Source: Uloborus plumipes (Eukaryota > Arthropoda > Arachnida > Araneae > Uloboridae). From it: a DNA stretch of 64,000 nt. The notes below the pieces were generated by a model. The model made no database searches, was not told the DNA's origin, and saw only the letters and a program-made list of their open reading frames with translations. Position 1 is the stretch's first letter. Every line of letters begins with the position of its first letter. The stretch lies in assembly GCA_038373865.1 (NCBI GenBank), contig JAXGGA010001658.1, positions 1 through 64,000 of the forward strand. Reading direction: 5' to 3'. Shown piece after piece: positions 10,908 through 22,629 of the stretch. Both the position numbers and the translations under genes were made by a program.

Positions 10908-12166
10908 TTGTCCTACTTTTATATACTACGAAATTTGAACGGTTCAACTAACACTTTTTACGTCATATTGTATTTTACTTATATTTTGGTCATTAAAATA
11001 CTTCAATACTAAACTTATATCAGTCACTTCTTATAATTATAAAATACCTATTATAGTTTTTATAAAATCCATCAAACAATCAAAACAGGAATGGAAGTTC
11101 TAAGAAAATAATTTTGTTTGTCAGAAGAACACTTAGAATTCTAGTTTCAGATATACAAACTACAAGCTCTAAATGAATACAGTGATTTTTTACTGGAAAG
11201 AAGCATGTGGGTTTATTTAAAAAAAAAAGAATTTTTCTTTATTGGTTTACACATTCCTTAAAAATAATAGTTACAAATTATGGAGAAACTATGTTAGTAC
11301 TTGATTGTAATTGTATAACGAATACATTAATATTTGCGTACAAAAAATATAACAAAAAATTGTGTTATGCTATCTAGCCGTGATAAAACGTTCTTTTAAA
11401 GATCAAATGGGGTTTTCTTTTGTTATTGGAAAAAACGCAATTGAAGCAAATAATGGTGCTTCATTGTAGTACATGAATGGTTTGCTTCTGACACATTACT
11501 TTTGATCCCGAAAATGTTTGACGATTAGATGGAAAATAAAGGAAAGTGTTGATATTAAGGTTGTATAGTTCAACTGTTGTTGTCATTATTTAATAAATAA
11601 GCGGAACATCTTATTACACTTTAGCCAGCTCATTTTTTTGATGTTCAGTTGACCTTTTCTGATTCAATATTGTATATTTTTTTACAGCATGAAATGCAAA
11701 AGTTACATGATTAAAAATACAGTACAGAGCGAAGTCATTTGAAAATGTCTATCATAATAAATTTTACGATTTTTTAATCTTAGGCTATCAGAATTCTGGC
11801 TCTCTTTTTTTTTCTCCCTTCCGTAATGATAATCTGAATTTCGAATTAAAACTGAACTCTAACCCTTATCTCACCTTTTCAGGTATAACCTAATTATCTT
11901 TTAGAAATTTGTTAAAATGATCTTGTTCTTGAATACTCAAACCATTGGTTACTTTTCCGTGCCCTGATTACGCATTTTTTTTATATCTGCTGGTATGTTG
12001 TAATCTAGATCATGATTGATGATTTAGTGCACCGGCACACATGAGAAATGAGGGCATTGTAATTAACTTTTAGCGGTATGCTACTATTATTACTCATTTT
12101 GTTTACAAAAAAAAGATAGTTCTTTAGTTATTTTAAATTTAATGAGGCGGAATTTCTTTCTAATTT

Positions 12167-12200
12167 CCCCACTCGCACCACTAGTGCGGTGCAAGTGGGG
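12167..12200. repeat. Hairpin beginning CCCCACTCGCACC
   Basis: CCCCACTCGCACC at the left pairs with GGTGCAAGTGGGG on the right around an ACTAGTGC centre, with one mismatch. Like the hairpin at 10866 it begins CCCC and ends GGGG. It may be a remnant of a small element. Confidence 0.7.
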
Positions 12201-12390
12201 ACTAATTGAGACTTATTGAGAGTTACAAGTTATTCTAAAACTAGAACCAATTTTACGGCTCGAATGATACTTATGGTGTTGGAAACACTCTTAACACAGT
12301 GCGAAATAATCAGTACTGGAACATCTGATATATTTCCAAAACTAAACATCAAGTAATGAAAAATCCTAAGTTTTTTTTTATTTTATTTTA

Positions 12391-14500
12391 TTTTTGTGAG
12401 TCATTCCATGTCAAGTGAACTAGTAGTCCCCACCCGACCATCTCCCCTTTGAATTAGATTTTACAGAGGTGAAGACATACCTATGAAACAAACCTGCGTA
12501 AATTTTTAGCCTCCGAGATCCAAATCTGGCGATCTAAGGTCCCTCAAAAATGGGGTGCAAAATGGCGGATCAGCTTCGTGAAACGAATGGCAATGTTTAG
12601 GTTAAAGTTGCAGAAAATTTTATCACACTAGAAGCCTAATATTTTTGGAACTTAAAGTACGTTTGGTTGTAAATGTTCTCCAGTATGTTTTATGAGATTG
12701 AGCTTATTAAATTTTGTGTAGCACGCATGTAAACTTGGGAAAAAACGCGGTGGGCATTTTTTTGCTGGATTTCAGGTTGTCATAAATTTTTAACCAAAAC
12801 AATTCACAGGTTCATCTTTCGTAGTTGACGACTTCGTGAATGATTTAACTTATCCACAAGTTACTACAAATTAAACAAAGTTAGTCGAAGAATATGGGGA
12901 AATGTAAACAGCTAGGATAAATTACACATTTCACAGTGAAAAAATTTTTGTAAAATATGTTACTATTTCACTATGCCCTATTTTTTCACCTTGATTCGCA
13001 TTCCTCTACCTTTCTTTTTTTTTGGCCTAAGTTGCAATCAAGGTTGAACTATTTCGCATCATAAACCTAGCTCTCCATTATTTATATGTAATCGTGTTAT
13101 TTTTATTTATATCCTCAATTATATCAGCAATAAATTTAAGGTTCGATAAAAAGTGACTACTAAGCTGCGTTCAAACACACACTTTTTAGTTTCAGTGCGA
13201 CTACTTATTTAAACTAGGAAAGCGTGTAATACACAACGAGTTTATTTTAAGGTTTAAGAACTAAAGAACTAGTTTATGGCAAAAACGCTGAGGAAAGCGG
13301 TATTAAAAAATAACGCAGGGATAGAAGTCATTTTCTACAAAATATGTCTAAAAAGATGTGTAAAAAATGATCGGATATAGACGTATAATATACGATCAGA
13401 TGAAATGCTTCTCACTTTGGCTAAACGAAAGAAAGAAATCCTATGAAGAATGCCCGGCAGCAGAAGATAAATCTTACTGAAGTGTAATCTTTAGAGAGAG
13501 AGAAACTTTTAATCCTCTTCGAAGATTTCTCTTCTTTAAAATATGTTTTTTTTCCAACGACCTGGGTCAATTTAAAAAGAGATTTAATAACAATAAAAGT
13601 AATTGTTGCGTTGTGACGATGAGTTTGTCAGTTGAACCTTAAGAACACATTACAAACTTAATTATAAATATTAACAAGCGTAAATGCTAAGATTAATTTA
13701 ATCGCTTCAATAATGTTAATGGTTTCAGGACTATTTTTATTATAAGTTGTTTAATGTAAAAGATTTTTTGCACTAACGAATCTTAGTGAATTGAAGGCAA
13801 TTTTCAAGAGCTAACAAGTATTTGCCATTTGAAGTCGACATTATTTTGAATTTTATTTTCTGGACTGTAATTAATAAAATTTTACTTAACATTTTATTTA
13901 TTATCTACAAATTAACTGCAATGCACATTGTTGTATCACGTTCTCAAAATTAGCTAATACACGTGTTAAAAATGCTTTTTTGTTTCATTTCATTTGTAAA
14001 TAAATACATTAACTACCTGAAAAACTTTGTTAAATGTTGCTCTAAAATTTGTTTAAAAATATTTATAATGGCAAGCTAATAATGCATAATTTAAGAGCTT
14101 TTAAAATGAATGCAATTGCTTTTGCAAATGTTGACTTTGTTATAATCCCTCCTAATATAACTGAGTATTATGTTTGGTACATAGACGGAATTCATTTCGA
14201 AGTTAAAAAACACAATTTATCATAACAAATGCAAATTAAACAAGAAGTTCTGTCAAGAACTAAACAAGCCTACTTTCCCGTACATCGACATCGGCATTCT
14301 AGCATCTGATCATTATTCTCTTGATTATCTGAGATTGAAAATTATGTCAAACATACCCTTTTAGCACTTAAAGCTGATTTCTAAAAGCAAAATATACCCC
14401 TCTCATCAGATGAAATAGACACGTAAAAAGTAAATAAACGGATAAATAAAATTTTGTCGCACCTTTTAAAGAATGTAACTATTACAGTTCTTCCGTAGAA
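12391..14500. other. Unannotated DNA; possible dispersed repeat at 12394-12600
   Basis: At 12394 a TGAGTCATTCCATG motif resembles the end (GAGTCATTCCATTT) of the large inverted repeat at 62232-63493, but no matching opposite end was found nearby. The sequence to about 12600 is less AT-rich. Nothing else is recognised in this stretch. Confidence 0.35.
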
Positions 14501-14515
14501 AAAATCCTCAATCGC

Positions 14516-14760
14516 TTAAAAAAAAAAAATAAATAAATAAATAAAAGTACAAAGAGCATCAAAACACATTTTATCAAACAAAGAAAAAAAAAAGAAAACT
14601 CGTCCGTTAATAAAATGTCTCGAATTTCACTTTTAATCCGTTGGCAGCTGTTAAATACAAATAAAGAATAAAATGCCCTCGTGAATGAAACATTTTTGTT
14701 ACAAAAAAAAATCGTGTGCCAAAAAAAAAAAAAAAATCAATAATAAATAAAATAAAACAA
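14516..14760. repeat. A-rich low-complexity region with (AAAT)n
   Basis: Several A runs and an AAATAAATAAATAAAT tract at about 14527-14546. No gene is supported here. The tract precedes the 148-bp tandem repeat at 15007. Confidence 0.8.
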
Positions 14761-15006
14761 ATGAATAAATAGACAAAAAATCGTCTGCACAGTCAGTCAT
14801 TTTTTTTCTGAGCCTGCATTTCCGCCATGTTTACGGAGTCGCAGTCGAAATCAGAGTCCTCACAGAAGATTATTCAGAAAAGTACTTTACAAACATTATT
14901 TATCAAAAACATTTTCTTACAAAGTTAGTTTGAAGGAAATCCGACTTTAAGTTCAGGATCAACATTCAACTTAAATTCCCCGTAGGCGCTAATGTTAATT
15001 TTTTTT

Positions 15007-15620
15007 CTGAACGGTTCAATATTGAACAAAAAATGGTTCAAATCAAAAAGCGAAGTATGGGAATGAGCCTCTCCAAGATCTTTTAAACAAAAAAAAAAAA
15101 AAAAATATTCCATTCGGACGGTTCACTCAAAAGTTATTAGGTGGGGAAAGGTTGCTTAAACGGTTCAATGTTGAACGAAAAAATGTTCAAATTGAAAATT
15201 TTAATACGGTAATGAAGTATCCTTGCTGAGATTCTTGGAACAAAAAAAAAATGGTTATTTAAATCGGACTGTTCACTCAAAAGTTATTAGGGGTGACAGC
15301 TTGCTTGAGCGGTTCAATGTTGAACGAAAAACTGTTCAAATCGGAAATGTAAATACGGGAATAAAGTATCCTGGATAAGATATTTCGAACAAACAAAAGT
15401 TTGTTCAAATCGGACTGTTCACTCAAAAGTTAGCATCGCGGGACAGGTTGTTTGAACGGTTCAAAGTTGAACCAAAAATTGTTCAAATCGAAAAATCAAA
15501 TATGGGAATGAGCTGTACTCGCCGAAATCTTCCCAACAAAAAAAAGTTTGTCAAAATCGGAATGTTCATTCAAAAGTTATTAGGGGGGGACAGACAGACA
15601 GACCGATCGACCGACCGATA
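15007..15620. repeat. Four-copy tandem repeat, period about 148 bp
   Basis: The motif GGTTCAATGTTGAACGAAAA or a close variant starts at 15013, 15162, 15311 and 15458 (spacing 149, 149 and 147). Each unit continues with TTCAAATCG, an A run, and CTGTTCACTCAAAAGTTA. The last copy ends in GGGGGGGACAGACAGACAGACC. The 107-codon frame at 15448-15771 is produced by these repeats and is not considered a gene. Confidence 0.9.
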
Positions 15621-15710
15621 CACAAATTCCCCATCTCAATGCCCTACTTTCAAATTTTTAATTTTTCGATATTCATTTTACCTTTTTATTTCTTTTTGGC
15701 TTTTTTTCGG

Positions 15711-15806
15711 ACTTGGCGATATTTTTTATTTTGGCGATATTTTTTTCGGACTTGGCGATATTTTTTTTTAACTTGGCGATATTTTTTTGACTTGGCGATA
15801 TTTTTT
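15711..15806. repeat. Minisatellite of ACTTGGCGATATTTTTTT units
   Basis: Five units of about 18-21 bp, each containing TTGGCGATATTTTTT, lie directly downstream of the 148-bp array. Units differ in length of their T runs. Confidence 0.9.
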
Positions 15807-15869
15807 AGATGCATTAAGCCACTTTTATACTTTTTTGTCTTTCTTTTATTTTTAACGGGAAAGTAGGCT

Positions 15870-16655
15870 AAAAAAAAGAAGATAACACAATTTCAGTTCA
15901 TGTAGAATATATGACTACCAATTTCGTGAAGTGAAGAGAAAGTCATCCTGGAACATTTATTTAAGTTTAGTACCTTTCAAGTAAGTAATACCCTGTAGTT
16001 TAGTACCTTAAGTTTAGTACCACTTAGTCAATTAAAGATACAGACTCACCTAGCTACAAATGTTAGCTACACTTTAAAATCAAATATTTCGAAAAAAAGT
16101 TCATATGTGAAATAATGAATGCTATTTTAACCGTTGACAAACTGTTTCAACAAGCTTAATGTTAGGTCATGTTGGATCATTCCAAGAGGAGCTGCATTTG
16201 GTCGTCCCCTTTGTGCTTGGTTAAATCTTAAATGTAAAGTATTGAAACAATGCAATCATTTCTAAATGTTTCAATGCAAGCCTTTCATGCAATTCAATTG
16301 TTGCTAGTAATCGAAGATGTCTCAATGTTTTAAAATATTTATCTGCTGCCATCTTCTATTTGTAAACAAATAAAATATTTGCAAATAAAACAAGAAAGTC
16401 TTTCAAAATAATTTTCAATTTTCATTCTATGCTTCTGCTTTTCGGGAATATTTCGATAATTTGGAAATCGGCTCTATCGTCATGTTCTGTGAATAATCTT
16501 ATTTTGCTAAGCCCGTTGTTTTATAGTAAGCCTATGCAAATAGATATTTCCCTAATTTTTGTTTATGCAATGCATGCAAGATCAAAACATGTTACAACTT
16601 GTGCCAATAAATTAAGATTGTCATTTTCCCAAAAAGTGAATTCTTCCCGTGTTTA
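15870..16655. other. Unannotated AT-rich DNA
   Basis: No feature recognised. The frame at 16429-16683 runs into the left end of the transposon at 16662 and has no recognisable homology. Confidence 0.4.
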
Positions 16656-16661
16656 CAAATA

Positions 16662-17992
16662 CACCCTTGTACAAATTAATTGAAACAAAGAATTTTTTTC
16701 TTTGATTGTGAAATTAATCCTAGTATTTTCCACTAATCATACTAGAATTAGTAAAAATACTCATGAGATGAATAAATCCTTCTCCTATTATCAATTTTCA
16801 CCAATCAGAGTGATTCTAGGGGTGCATGTGAAGGAACTTCTGTAGATTAAAACTACATCTATGATCACGTCAGTTGAGATTTCACTATTGTCAGCGATAA
16901 ATGTGACACCACGAAATCGTACAAAGGTTGCTACTCTTTCCAGACATACGCCAAAGACTTGTAGAGAGATTTCGAAGATAGTTGACGTTAGTATTGCAAA
17001 TGTGAGCCGTGTTATAGAACGAAATAGAGAAGTAGGATCCATATCGCCAAAGAGGAGAGGGAAATGTTCCCGAAAATTGAAAATAACGCTAAGAGATGAC
17101 TCTTTTCTACTTAAGTAACAAGTAAAGAGACTTGTGCAGTACTTAATAGAGATTTAAAGATGTATGAAAACAATATGAACTTATTTACTGCTCGGAAGCA
17201 CCTTATTGCAACTGGTCAGCTTGATTATCAGCCTATGAAGAAACAGCTTCTGACCAAACTATTGAAGAAAAAGCGCTACTTGTGGGTATTAAAATACAGG
17301 AATTGAGCTGTTAAAATGAGAGGAAAGAACTATTTTTTGACATAATTCCTTTCCTTGTAAAATTCCAATGAACGGAGACCTCCAGGTTAACGAATTCGGG
17401 ACTGCATCATGAACCGATTTGTTTACACCCTCAAAAAAAGATGTTGGGGGTTGTTTCGGTTAAAATGAGGTTGGTTCTTTGCAGCCTGCTGAGGGTATGA
17501 TGCGTTCTGAGCAATCTATTCCAAATTCGGGGAAAAATGCAAAATGCTTTACCAGCATTGAAGAAAGGATGCGCAGACGAAATGGAGATTTTCCAGCCGG
17601 ATTTAGCCCTTTGATATACGCCAAAAATTAACAGGAAATTCATGTCTGAGAACCAAATGGAGACAATGGTGAACTTGGGAACTCTCCTGGTATCAATCCA
17701 GTCGAGAATCTTTGGGCTACGTACAAGAATCGCCTACTGCATGAGTTCTGTTCAATTATGGAGAAGCGAATCACTGTGCTAATTCATGTCTGGTACAAGC
17801 ACACAAATATTACAAAATAGTGTAAAAAATTGGTGGATTCTATGCCAAATCTTATCTAAATGTTAATAAAGAGTTGTTGAGATCCTATTATGTTATAAAA
17901 TCTCTTGACTTTACATAAATTCAGATAAAATCGCATTTCTTCTTAGTTTTCTCAATTTTTAGAGTTTGTTTCAATTAATTTGTACAAAGGTG
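16662..17992 (+). mobile_element. Decayed Tc1-like transposon
   Basis: Ends are CACCCTTGTACAAATTAATT and, reverse-complemented, CACCTTTGTACAAATTAATT, each next to TA (16660-16661 and 17993-17994). The inverted repeats remain almost identical for about 28 bp. The 1331-bp length is normal for a Tc1 element. The transposase inside is broken by stops and frameshifts. Confidence 0.85.
16861..17860 (+). pseudogene. Tc1-like transposase remnant
   Basis: The only sizeable open piece is 16861-17118. It encodes a helix-turn-helix region (TCREISKIVDVSIANVSRVI) typical of the N-terminal paired-like domain of Tc1 transposases, followed by a basic stretch. Further downstream the frame is repeatedly interrupted. 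A C-terminal landmark survives at 17695-17715, where NPVENLW would supply the third catalytic residue (GAG codon at 17704-17706), followed by sequence ending in KKLVDSMPN, the usual Tc1 C-terminal region. The first two catalytic Asp contexts could not be identified with confidence. The element cannot make a functional enzyme, although its well-kept ends might still be recognised by a related transposase. Confidence 0.75.
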
Positions 17993-17994
17993 TA

Positions 17995-18678
17995 ACATAT
18001 TTTTTAATGGCGATTACATGGCCGTTGTTACGTTACATTCAAGAATTCATAAGATATAGATTTTTTCTTTCACTTCGGGGCAACTTGTCGTTCTTTAGAA
18101 AGAGAGAAATATTCTTATCTCATTTTCAGCAGTCTCCTAGAATTTTGAGACATAATGTCTCCTTGAATTTTGGCTGAAAATGTTTTTTTGTGTTAGTATT
18201 ATTTATCTGCGTGTATTTTTAAGAACATGAACGTAGTATAAAAAGAAAAGAAAAAAATATATTTTTTTTTTATTTGCTATTATTTTTTGTTTCAAACTTT
18301 TAATACCTTAGGTTTTCATTTTACTTTATCCAGTTTTGCAATTGAAATTTTGAATCTAAGATTAACGGTTGAGAAAATAAAGATCACGTAGGTTGAACGG
18401 ATACATGTTATATACGTATGTTTAGTTTTTTTTTAACATTCATTTATTTATTTACTGCTATTTTGCTTTTATTATTCAGTCAACCTACTGCCAGAACAAA
18501 AAGAAAAGGAAGAATGATATAAAACACGCTAATGATTTTTCTCATAATTCTATTGGCTTCTCCCCTATACTACAAAACCAGGAATAGTGCTGCAAGGCTC
18601 TGCTTTTTGTATAAATTCATGCACACCCATTTCCCCTACTGTTTTCAAAACGTTGTCCTTATTCTTATTGTTATCATA

Positions 18679-18713
<35 letters not shown>

Positions 18714-20446
18714 TTCCTCTTTTATTTTTCAATTTTTTTCGGGAAACTTCTGGCACTAGAGTAACACTTTTTTACCAAGATAACTGGCTTATTTTTGGGA
18801 CATTTTTGGAACGGTTTCGTGTATATTTTTATAGTTTATAGTTTTTCTTGCCGATACATAAAAACACAAAACATAAAATGTGATTCATTAAGAATCAAGA
18901 TTTTAATTTGCAACCTTAAAATCAAGCTTTATGTATGTTATTTTACACAAAATGAGTTTAAACTGTTATAAAAGAAATAATTTTGTTTGAGTTAATTATC
19001 AAATGTATTTGCCTTTGAAATCGTAAACTATGCCGCTTTTTTATTGAACAATAAATTTCAATCTCATCAATCATAAAACTAAAACAATTGAAGAACTTTG
19101 TCATACATATGAATAAGAATCCCTGAACAGGAGAAATAAATTGTCTACCTTCTGCAAAATGAGTTTCCGAAATTCTTTATCTCCCCATTTCAATCATCCA
19201 ATTTGCCAAATTATACTTACCCATTTCTTTATTTCTCTCAGAATCTAGATATATGAAATACGAGTTTTCATGAAATATTTTTCGCTTCACAGTTTAGTAA
19301 ATATCAATAAAATTTAATAAGAAAATCGTGAAACTGAATTGAAAGATTATTTGAAAACTTTTTCTTCCTAATACTCGGAAATTTTTTCGAATGCCTTATA
19401 CCTTTGCCTCACAAAAGAAAAAATAATGTCCGGTGCTTAAAAATTGTTTAAAAAAAAATCATTGTCGAGTGGAATCCAACTGAAAGTTCGACTTTTACTT
19501 TTCCACGGTACTATTTTTGTTCGAAACAAACTAATCTACTAATATTTTCGCATTTCTTATTTTCTTTTTGATTTTGTTCTATATTCTTATTGTTGCAAAA
19601 TTAGAAAAATTAACGTTAATTGCAGATGGATGTTTTTGCTTTCATTTATTCCTCACTCGTATATGGTAATAAATCTGTCAAGAAATTCTGAGCTTATGAG
19701 CAGTAAGTGCACTAAAAATAATCCTGTTGCACTTTTGAAGTTTCTTAACTTAGAGTTGGAAATATTATAAAGTGCCATACTATATCCCAAGAATTTAAAT
19801 ATTGAATTATTTATAATAATCCAGGAAGAAAAAAGTTTCGGATTTTGATGCAACCTTTTAATTTATTATTTCATACAAAGTAGGACTTCATTACAATTAG
19901 CTTTTTTTTCAATTACTATTAAAAGTGCTTATGTTGTTTTTAAACGCGATTATAAAAACTAATGCTTTTGCAGTTGGTTTTACTACAAGAAATATTTTCC
20001 GATATTATAGTCTGAGTGGCACCCAGAAGAGTTTGGGAGCATTTTTGGCTATCGCTCATCATATATGTTTCAGACTTTTTCATAGCACAAATTAACTTTA
20101 AACTGATGCCTCATCTCAAAGATATCTGTAGCTCGTAATCTTTGCTTGATAAGACAATATTTCATATTGACGCAATAATTATAATTTCTATTGTAACACT
20201 GTTGTTTAATGATTTGCTAAAACATGTCTATTTAGGTAGTGAAATTTTGCCGTACAGAATATGCAAAATTATTTTTAATGCATAACTAGTAATTGATTCG
20301 AATATTTTCTGAAACAATTGCAATAAATACGTAAAACATATACTGCCTCAAAAATTTTAACAGTATATCTTTAATTATTGTTTAAGAAATTGTACATAAC
20401 GTTTTTTAATTTTTATTTGACAAAATATGAGTATCTGATTTCTTTA
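17995..20446. other. Unannotated AT-rich DNA with a (TTA)n microsatellite
   Basis: Contains the trinucleotide run at 18682-18714; the Leu- or Tyr-rich frames over it (18532-18841) are produced by the repeat. Nothing else is recognised. Confidence 0.4.
18682..18714. repeat. (TTA)n microsatellite
   Basis: About eleven uninterrupted TTA units. Confidence 0.95.
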
Positions 20447-20448
20447 TA

Positions 20449-20616
20449 CAGTCGACGCTCGATATAACGACCGTCTACGTCCAACATAAAACGGTCTTTA
20501 TAACGAGTGGTCGCTATAAGAGATAGAACATAGAATATGTTGGGATACAGTTGGGAGTTTTCTCACCGGTCGTTATATTAGGATGGTCTAGTGGTCGTTA
20601 TAACGAGCGTCGACTG
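20449..20616. mobile_element. Tigger/pogo-like MITE with CAGTCGAC ends
   Basis: TA-flanked, 168 bp, with ends CAGTCGACGCTCGATATAAC and, reverse-complemented, CAGTCGACGCTCGTTATAAC. CAGTCGA-type ends at a TA duplication are usual for pogo/Tigger-derived MITEs. Internal copies of the terminal motif (AACGACC, GGTCGTTAT) are seen on both sides. No coding capacity. Confidence 0.8.
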
Positions 20617-20618
20617 TA

Positions 20619-22520
20619 TTATGGTTCTTTATAGAGTGTTTGCCCAAAATTTGAATAGTTTTTATTAGGGTTCGTATTGTATGCTCATCGTGTGCATACC
20701 TAACGCATTCCATAGGGAATGACAATCACTCTTTCATGAGGCATCACTGCTTTCAGATGACATTACCACTTGAGAAATTTCCAATTCCCACCCGTTTGAG
20801 GCACTAGTCCTTTTAGGGTAAGAATGGCTATAATCATTTAATTTAACCAAGAGCATGCAAAGCAATTCAAGACTCAAGAATTTTTTAACATGCCACGTAA
20901 CGACATGGCATGGGCGTTATCAAGCGGTTCTATGCACCATGAATTTCAAACTTGGACCGGGTTTAAACACGCAAACTTGAGCGTAAATACCTTATGTCTT
21001 AAAACTACTCCCCCACGTTGTCACACTGAAACTACATCTAGTTACAATAGCATTGTTTATAAAGATTGCAGAAGGAGTAAAAATAGCAACAGCTCGACAA
21101 GTTGTTACTTAAACGTATACCTTAAATTAACATAGGAGTTTTTCAAAAAGAATAAAAAAAAATACATTAGGAATTTAAGTGATAGATCTCTGGTGAAACA
21201 CAGTTAGGAATGTATCAGATGTATTGTTGGAAAAATTGTCATTTTTTACTATCTTTGCACATCTGAAAGAGGATCATGAAGCAAAATCCATCAATATTTC
21301 CGCCATTAAACTTGATATATTGTATGGGAATGTTATATTTTCTCGGAAATATCGGATAGATTTTTTGAAATTGATTTATCATCTGTATGAATCGTATCGA
21401 CATTTTTTTCTAATAGATCAATGTTTTAATACCATTCGCATTCAAAAAACACACACACAGAAACACAAGCAGTTTTAAGTTACCACAACGTTTATGAAAG
21501 AGTGTTTCTCTCTTACATATCATTTTGAATGCTGGAAACATGTACACTTTTGACGTTAAAGAAAATACAAACACAACACACATACAACTTTTTTTTTTCA
21601 CCGTAGTACTTTTGTGTTCTTTCATGGATGCTCACTCTCGATAACTAAGTTTTACATTTAGCCTATTTCTGAATACTTCTTACAATGTTTGCAGCATTAT
21701 ATTATATAACCCAATGCGGAATTATTATATTAAATTTTTGAATGAAAAACTATTTCATGGAGCCCTAACGAATAATCTTAATAAATTAATAGCAAAGCCA
21801 TAAAACATTGGTTTGTTCAAAAATAAAAATTGTTAATTTACATCTTGTCAATGCGATAAGTCCCTCGGGGTTCAATCCTAAGCAATGGTTTAAAGTACTA
21901 AGACCTGAAAGTCGTTATTTATAAGATATTACTAGAGAAGGGGCAAAAATATTTTTGATGTGTTTAACTGCAACTTACACCAGGCCTCTCCAGAACATCT
22001 GTTAAGCTACGTGGGTCTTGACATAGAGGATAGCGACCCTAATCCTCTACTGACTTATGAGCTTTTTAAGAGTTTTGGACTCGTAGACCGGGTCTAGCCT
22101 AGCGGCTAGATCAAGAGGAAAAAGTAAGCAATAACAACAACGAGAGACCGTCGCGAACATAGATCTTAAAGTAAAGCAAGAAATACTTTTACAGGAACAG
22201 GTTTGGGAAAAATATGGCACTGTTCCTTAACTGTTTTAGAGATTCTGTATGAAAATGTACGTAAATTATTATTTTACACGTGGTTACACGCTGCCTATAC
22301 TAAAAAAACTAAAAACCAAGTTTCTTGTTTTAAATGTGAAGTGGGTTGCAGATAAATTAAGTTTTAAGTTAAAATGTCTTTTACATGAAGGTATTATTTG
22401 TAAGGCGTAAACGCACCTTTCACAATAAGTATTCTTGAAAATGAATTGTGATAAACTTGTATTTTAATTTTAAATTTTGATAATGACTTTCCCAGTCAAG
22501 ATTATTTTCACAAAATATTT
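20619..22520. other. Unannotated DNA
   Basis: The 20690-21010 part is less AT-rich and includes an 81-codon frame (20890-21135) without recognisable homology or convincing composition. The part at about 22000-22160, including GGTCTAGCCTAGCGGCTAG, is also less AT-rich and could be a dispersed repeat fragment. No feature is firmly supported. Confidence 0.35.
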
Positions 22521-22521
22521 T

Positions 22522-22570
22522 ATTTATTTATTTATTTTTTTTTTTTTTACTTTTTTTTTTTTTTTTGACA
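22522..22570. repeat. T-rich low-complexity tract
   Basis: Long T runs with TTTA units, ending in TTTTTTGACAG. It would serve as a strong polypyrimidine tract for the possible splice acceptor at 22570-22571. Confidence 0.85.
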
Positions 22571-22571
22571 G

Positions 22572-22622
22572 AAGTAAAATGTGCCACACGAAACAATTTT
22601 TCAACCGTTTTCCAAATCTGTG
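22572..22622 (+). other. Possible small internal exon
   Basis: A 51-base segment is bounded by a very strong pyrimidine tract plus GACAG on the left and GTGGTAAGTAT on the right, close to the consensus for acceptor and donor sites. Two of its three frames are open. No protein family is recognisable in 17 codons and no partner exon was found in the window, so this rests only on splice-site quality. Confidence 0.2.
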
Positions 22623-22629
22623 GTAAGTA

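Larger units (their letters stand above)
10582..12390. other. Unannotated AT-rich DNA with two strong hairpins
   Basis: No gene recognised. The only clear structures are the hairpins at 10866-10907 and 12167-12200, listed separately. Confidence 0.4.

Noticed and set aside
15448..15771. 107-codon frame
   Set aside because: It runs through the 148-bp array and the TTGGCGATATTTTTT minisatellite; the protein repeats simply mirror the DNA repeats.
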